Assembly: GCA_002412495.1 (NCBI GenBank)
Contig: DHVE01000009.1
Span: 1 to 10,124 of the forward strand
Length of the DNA: 10,124 bases
Origin: Betaproteobacteria bacterium UBA5216
GTDB lineage: Bacteria; Pseudomonadota; Gammaproteobacteria; Burkholderiales; SG8-41
Reading direction: 5' to 3'
Positions within the stretch are counted from its first letter, which is position 1, and every line of letters starts with the position of its first letter. Below the pieces are notes generated by a model. The model was not told where the DNA came from and ran no database searches. It was given only the letters and a program-made list of their open reading frames with translations. Below are positions 6,466 through 10,124 of this stretch, one piece after another. The position numbers and the translations under genes are program-made.

Positions 6466-8610
6466 TTAGTTCAAGCTCTGCCGCGAGGCGTGATGAACCC
6501 GGTTGATGCGCGCGACTTCCGGAATGCGCCGCAAGTCGCGCATGATGCGCGCTAAGTGTTGCCGGTTGAGCACTTGCAGCGTGAATTGCATGGCGGCGTA
6601 CTTGCCGCCATCCTGCGGCTCGACCGCGACATTCTGGATATTGGATTCCGCATCGGCGATGCAGGCCGCTACCTGAGCCAGCACGCCGCGTTCGTTGGCG
6701 ACGAGGATGCGGATATTCACGTCGTGCAGTTTGTTGGCTTCGTTGTCCCATTCGACGTCGAGCATGCGGTCCGGTTCATGGTGCGATTTCGCCAGCACGG
6801 GACAATCATGCGTGTGAATCGCCATGCCCTGACCCTTGCTGATGAGTCCGACGATGCGGTCGCCGGGTATCGGGTGGCAGCATTTTGAAAACTGCACCGC
6901 CATGCCTTCCGAGCCGCGAATAATCACCGTGCCCATGCCGCCGCCAGCGCCATGCTCGCCGGGAGCGGGATCGCGTATCGACAGCAATTGCCGCGCCACC
7001 ACCACCGCATGACGCTTGCCCAGGCCGATGTCGGACAGCACAACGTCGCGGGATTTGGCATTGGCGTCGCGCAGGGGTTTGATCCACTGTGCATCGGTGA
7101 TCGCGCCCAGATTCGATTTGAAGGTACCCAGGGCCTGATTGAGCAGGCGCTCGCCCAATTGCACTGATTCGGCGAAATGCATGGTCTTGAGAAAATGCCG
7201 GATATGCGAGCGCGCCTTGGCGGTGGCGACAAAGTTCAGCCACAGCGGATTCGGTTTGGCGTGGGATGCCGTGATGATTTCCACGCGATTGCCGTTTTTG
7301 AGCTCGGTGCGCAGCGGCATCAGCTCCTGATTGATCTTTACCGCGACGCAGCGGTTGCCAATGTCGGAATGCACGGCATAGGCGAAATCCACGGCGGTGA
7401 CGCCGCGCGGCAGCGCCATGATTTTGCCTTTCGGGGTGAACACGTACACTTCGTCGGGAAAAAGATCAACTTTCAGGTGTTCGAGAAACTCGACCGAATC
7501 GCCCGACTCAGACTGCATTTCCAGCAGGCTTTGCAACCACTGATGGGTTTTCTTTTGCAGGTCGGTGATCGATTGATCGGAACTCTTGTAGAGCCAGTGT
7601 GAGGCCACGCCGGCCTCGGCGATCCGGTGCATTTCCTGCGTGCGGATCTGTATTTCAATCGGGCTGCCGAACGGGCCAAACAAATGCGTGTGCAGCGACT
7701 GGTAGCCGTTTGCCTTGGGTATCGCGATGTAATCCTTGAACTTGCCGGGAATGGGCTTATACAGTCCGTGCAGCACGCCGAGCGCGATGTAGCACGAATG
7801 CACGTCCTTCACCACGATGCGAAAGCCGTAGACATCCAGCACCTGCGCGAACGACAAATGCTTTTCGCGCATTTTGCGGTAAATGGAATACAGGTGTTTC
7901 TGCCGGCCGCGCACCTGCGCGGTGATGCCGTTGTCGAGCAGGCGTTTTTCAATGACGGCGAGCACCTTGCCCACCACTTCGCGCCGGTTGCCGCGCGCGG
8001 CGCTCACCGCCTTGGACAACACGCGGCAGCGGTCGGGATACAGATATTTGAACGACAGGTCTTCGAGTTCCTGGAAGATGCTGTTCAGCCCCAGCCGGTT
8101 GGCGATGGGCGCGTAAATGTCCATGGTTTCGCGCGCGATGCGGCGGCGCTTGTGGGCGGGCACGGCATCCAGCGTGCGCATGTTGTGCAGCCGGTCGGCG
8201 AGCTTGATGAGGATGACGCGCACGTCGCGCGCCATCGCCAGCAGCATCTTGCGGAAGTTTTCGGCCTGCGCTTCTTCCTGGGTTTCGAATTCGATCTTGT
8301 CGAGCTTGGAAACGCCGTCTACGAGCTCGGCCACCGGCTTGCCGAACATTTCAAGAATCTGGTTCTTGGTGACGGAGGTGTCCTCCATCACGTCGTGCAA
8401 CAGCGCGGCGGTCAGCGCTTGCGAGTCAAGATGCCACTCGGCAAGGATGCCCGCCACCGCCAGCGGGTGCGAAATATACGGTTCGCCGGAGTTGCGCAAC
8501 TGCCCTTCGTGGGCGGATGCGCTGAAGTGATAAGCGGTTTGAAGCTGCGCGACGTCTTCCGGCTTCAGGTAGACGGAACAATCCCTGATGAGTGTCGCGG
8601 CTCCCGGCAT
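6466..8610 (-). CDS. spoT: Bifunctional (p)ppGpp synthetase / hydrolase (Rel/SpoT)
   Basis: This enzyme makes the alarmone (p)ppGpp from ATP and GDP/GTP, and hydrolyses it, governing the stringent response. The product is 714 aa, full length. The hydrolase HD domain (about 25-200) has all key residues: His48, His72-Asp73 in L-L-H-D-V-M-E-D-T, and Asp139 in K-L-A-D-R-L-H-N. The synthetase domain (about 230-345) has R-G-R-Q-K-H-L-Y-S-I-Y-R-K-M, catalytic Asp259 in L-D-V-Y-G-F-R, the I-P-K-A-N-G-Y-Q-S-L-H-T loop and Glu319 in E-I-Q-I-R-T. Before this loop, K-F-K-D stands where bifunctional enzymes have R-x-K-D, keeping the basic charge. The TGS domain follows (about 375-447), then a Cys motif K-C-C-H-P-I-P-G-D (576-584) with H-D-C-P, and the ACT domain (632-708). 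Both activities are predicted. No strong ribosome site precedes ATG 8610. It lies 94 bp after rpoZ on the same strand. Whether a separate RelA exists cannot be seen here. Confidence 0.97.
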   Translation of the reverse strand: MPGAATLIRDCSVYLKPEDVAQLQTAYHFSASAHEGQLRNSGEPYISHPLAVAGILAEWHLDSQALTAALLHDVMEDTSVTKNQILEMFGKPVAELVDGVSKLDKIEFETQEEAQAENFRKMLLAMARDVRVILIKLADRLHNMRTLDAVPAHKRRRIARETMDIYAPIANRLGLNSIFQELEDLSFKYLYPDRCRVLSKAVSAARGNRREVVGKVLAVIEKRLLDNGITAQVRGRQKHLYSIYRKMREKHLSFAQVLDVYGFRIVVKDVHSCYIALGVLHGLYKPIPGKFKDYIAIPKANGYQSLHTHLFGPFGSPIEIQIRTQEMHRIAEAGVASHWLYKSSDQSITDLQKKTHQWLQSLLEMQSESGDSVEFLEHLKVDLFPDEVYVFTPKGKIMALPRGVTAVDFAYAVHSDIGNRCVAVKINQELMPLRTELKNGNRVEIITASHAKPNPLWLNFVATAKARSHIRHFLKTMHFAESVQLGERLLNQALGTFKSNLGAITDAQWIKPLRDANAKSRDVVLSDIGLGKRHAVVVARQLLSIRDPAPGEHGAGGGMGTVIIRGSEGMAVQFSKCCHPIPGDRIVGLISKGQGMAIHTHDCPVLAKSHHEPDRMLDVEWDNEANKLHDVNIRILVANERGVLAQVAACIADAESNIQNVAVEPQDGGKYAAMQFTLQVLNRQHLARIMRDLRRIPEVARINRVHHASRQSLN

Positions 8611-8704
8611 TACATTGGGTGCGGCCTTGGGGCAAACGTTGCGAGATCACCGCAATCGTGGTCCGCGCATTGCAACGCGCGGCGCCCCATGAGGCTGCCT
8701 CCCC

Positions 8705-8908
8705 TCACGCGGCTTTGTTGAGGATTTCCGCGCCGAATTTGCCGGCGGCGAGTTCGCGCAGCGCCACCACGGTGGGCTTGTCGCGATTGGTTTCCATCAT
8801 TGGCTGCGAACCGTTGGCGATTTGCCGCGCGCGAAACGTGGCCGCGAGCGCCATTTCAAAGCGGTTGGGGATTCTTTTGAGACAATCTTCGACGGTGATA
8901 CGGGCCAT
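8705..8908 (-). CDS. rpoZ: RNA polymerase omega subunit
   Basis: Omega is the small subunit that chaperones beta-prime during RNA polymerase assembly; in E. coli it also forms part of a ppGpp-binding site. The product is 67 aa, shorter than the 91 aa of E. coli but normal for betaproteobacteria, which lack the long C-terminal tail. The conserved start M-A-R-I-T-V-E-D-C-L and the core N-R-F-E-M-A-L-A-A-T-F-R-A-R-Q-I are clear, followed by K-P-T-V-V-A-L-R-E-L-A-A-G. The minus-strand ATG at 8908 has a good GGAGA site (8913-8917). The gene starts 22 bp after gmk ends, so the two are probably translated from one transcript, with spoT 94 bp downstream: the usual gmk-rpoZ-spoT arrangement. Confidence 0.97.
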   Translation of the reverse strand: MARITVEDCLKRIPNRFEMALAATFRARQIANGSQPMMETNRDKPTVVALRELAAGKFGAEILNKAA

Positions 8909-8930
8909 AAATTCTCCGGATACGGTTGGA

Positions 8931-9551
8931 TTACGGGTGGGGATTAAGCAATTGGTCGATTAGTTTACGATGGCGCTCGTTCTGGCGCGCGAGCTTCAGC
9001 CGTTCGGCAACCACGATGGCGGCAAGTTCCTGGGCCGCGCGGTCGAAATCTTCGTTGATAATAACATAATTAAAATCAACAAGATGCGATATCTCCTCGC
9101 GCGCGTTCCGCAGGCGCTCGGCGATGATTTCCGGGGCGTCGGTGGCGCGGCTGTTCAGACGCGCGAGCAGTGCCCCATACGATGGCGGCAGGATAAAAAT
9201 GGTGATGGCCTGCGCGTTGACCTTGCGCACCTGCGCGGCGCCCTGCCAGTCGATTTCGAGCAGGATGTCATGGCCTTCGGCCAGCCGCGCGCCGATCCAT
9301 TGATGCGAAGTGCCGTAATAGTTGCCGTGAACGAGCGCGCTTTCCACGAATTCGCCATTCGCGCGCATGCGCTCGAATTGCGCAACAGTGACGAAATTGT
9401 ATTCGCGGCCATTGACCTCGCCGGGGCGCGGCGCGCGCGTGGTAAACGACACCGACTTGCGCACCTGCGGATCGGTGTCAAGCAGCGCCGCAACGAGGCT
9501 GGTTTTGCCCGCGCCGGAGGGCGCGCTTACGATGAAGAGGTTGCCTGACAT
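8931..9551 (-). CDS. gmk: Guanylate kinase
   Basis: Guanylate kinase phosphorylates GMP (and dGMP) to GDP with ATP in the cytoplasm, an essential step in guanine nucleotide synthesis that also feeds (p)ppGpp production by the SpoT encoded downstream. The product is 206 aa, the typical size. The P-loop is A-P-S-G-A-G-K-T-S-L (10-19). The GMP-binding segment has S-F-T-T-R-A-P-R-P-G-E-V-N-G-R-E-Y-N-F-V (35-54), with the usual arginines and tyrosine. L-E-I-D-W-Q-G-A (98-105) is the conserved acidic segment. The lid helix region R-A-T-D-A-P-E-I-I-A-E-R-L (135-147) is present. The start at 9551 matches M-S-G-N-L-F-I-V-S-A, but no strong Shine-Dalgarno sequence precedes it. It is followed 22 bp later by rpoZ. 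Confidence 0.97.
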   Translation of the reverse strand: MSGNLFIVSAPSGAGKTSLVAALLDTDPQVRKSVSFTTRAPRPGEVNGREYNFVTVAQFERMRANGEFVESALVHGNYYGTSHQWIGARLAEGHDILLEIDWQGAAQVRKVNAQAITIFILPPSYGALLARLNSRATDAPEIIAERLRNAREEISHLVDFNYVIINEDFDRAAQELAAIVVAERLKLARQNERHRKLIDQLLNPHP

Positions 9552-9689
9552 TTTTGAGTTGGGAGTTTGGAGGATGCAAGCGTGTTTGGTTTTGAGTGCT
9601 TAGTGGTGAGTGGGCGCTTGGCAGGTTCAACATTTTGCACTTAACTCAAAACTCAACATTTAGAATTCAACACTGTGTTGAATTACACC
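9552..9689. repeat. AT-rich yicC-gmk spacer with short direct and inverted repeats
   Basis: The 138-bp spacer is AT-rich compared with both flanking genes and built from recurring words. TTCAACATT (9626-9634), CTCAACATT (9652-9660) and TTCAACACT (9666-9674) are direct repeats. GTTTTGAGT (9589-9597) is inverted against ACTCAAAAC (9644-9652), and TTTTGAGTT (9552-9560) against AACTCAAAA (9643-9651). A perfect palindrome with 10-bp arms spans 9664-9684, immediately after the yicC stop codon; it could form a hairpin in the yicC transcript but has no following U run, so it is not a clear terminator. No open reading frame or good ribosome site is seen. Confidence 0.55.
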
Positions 9690-10124
9690 TCACTCGATGT
9701 TCTGTATTTGTTCGCGCATCTGTTCGATCAGCAATTTCAAATCCATCGAGGCCTGCGTGATTTCAATGTCGGCGGCTTTCGATCCCAGCGTATTGGCTTC
9801 GCGGTTCAGTTCCTGCATCAGGAAATCCAGCCGCTTGCCCGCCGAGCCGCCTTTGGCAAGGATACGCCGCAATTCGGCCATGTGGGTTTTCAGCCGCGTG
9901 AGTTCCTCGTCGACATCGATTTTACCGGCATACAGCACGACTTCCTGCCGGATGCGCTCGTCGTCGGTGTTGACCAGCGCGTCCTTGAGGCGCTGGTTGA
10001 GTTTTTCTTGGAACGTGGCGATCGCGGCGGGCATGCGGGGGGCCACTTCAGCGACTTTCTGTTCGATGGCGGTGGCACGTTCGAGGATCGCTTCTTTCAG
10101 TTTCGCGCCTTCGCGCGCGCGCGC
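9690..10124 (-). CDS. yicC: YicC-family RNA-processing protein (5' end outside window)
   Basis: The visible 144 residues are the C-terminal half of a YicC/YloC-type protein (family length about 290 aa); the frame runs off the right edge, so the start is not seen. The DUF1732 region is complete: E-G-A-K-L-K-E-A-I-L-E-R near the edge, then I-D-V-D-E-E-L-T-R-L-K-T-H, G-K-R-L-D-F-L-M-Q-E-L-N-R-E-A-N-T-L-G-S-K-A, ending L-I-E-Q-M-R-E-Q-I-Q-N-I-E. These acidic and helical motifs are the family signature. YicC-type proteins act on RNA as endoribonucleases and have been linked in E. coli to small-RNA turnover. It is the first visible gene of the minus-strand block, 138 bp before gmk. An apparent GTG start at 10046 is only an artefact of the window edge, since coding continues upstream of it. 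Confidence 0.95.
   Translation of the reverse strand, partial: ARAREGAKLKEAILERATAIEQKVAEVAPRMPAAIATFQEKLNQRLKDALVNTDDERIRQEVVLYAGKIDVDEELTRLKTHMAELRRILAKGGSAGKRLDFLMQELNREANTLGSKAADIEITQASMDLKLLIEQMREQIQNIE

Noticed and set aside
7627..8721. 364-residue plus-strand open frame opposite spoT
   Set aside because: It is antisense to an intact SpoT with all catalytic motifs; its composition is that of a reverse-complement shadow.
10112..10124. Alternating CG run at the right edge
   Set aside because: It encodes Ala-Arg-Ala-Arg within the yicC frame and is cut by the window; ordinary high-GC codon use explains it.

Overview
The window is GC-rich (clearly above 60% in most genes) and carries the reverse-strand block yicC - gmk - rpoZ - spoT, a conserved arrangement in Proteobacteria. 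Together with a Bug-type (tripartite tricarboxylate) solute receptor and an MmgE/PrpD protein, this points to a betaproteobacterium, probably Burkholderiales or a relative. The exact genus cannot be read from the sequence.

Layout. Positions 1-489 (+) hold the end of an MFS transporter. Positions 705-1406 (+) hold an MlaC-type periplasmic phospholipid-binding protein, followed by a very strong hairpin terminator with a UUCG loop. Positions 1577-2545 (+) encode a periplasmic Bug receptor. Positions 2654-3202 (+) hold an unrecognised gene of visibly lower GC. Positions 3270-4640 (-) encode an MmgE/PrpD-family protein. Positions 4804-6048 (+) hold one long gene interrupted by an in-frame TGA at codon 161. 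Positions 6104-6445 (+) encode a small lipoprotein. From 6466 to the right edge everything is on the minus strand: spoT, rpoZ, gmk and the 3' part of yicC.

The standout is the 4804-6048 gene. Read through the TGA, it gives a 414-residue relative of the glycine/betaine/sarcosine/D-proline reductase selenoprotein B family (GrdB/PrdB), with the TGA at the expected selenocysteine position in a U-P-N-C-T-C motif. A perfect 7-bp hairpin with a GUC loop begins 11 nt after the TGA and matches a bacterial SECIS element. An ordinary gene caller would report two fragments or a pseudogene. No partner reductase subunits (pyruvoyl protein, GrdA, GrdC/D) lie next to it, so its substrate is unknown and it may be a stand-alone thiol/selenol redox protein.

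The minus-strand block is housekeeping and guanine-nucleotide centred: Gmk makes GDP, SpoT makes and degrades (p)ppGpp, the omega subunit of RNA polymerase is part of a ppGpp site in E. coli, and YicC is an RNA-processing protein. The plus-strand left half is accessory transport and metabolism with no single obvious pathway. No RNA genes, insertion sequences or CRISPR arrays were seen.
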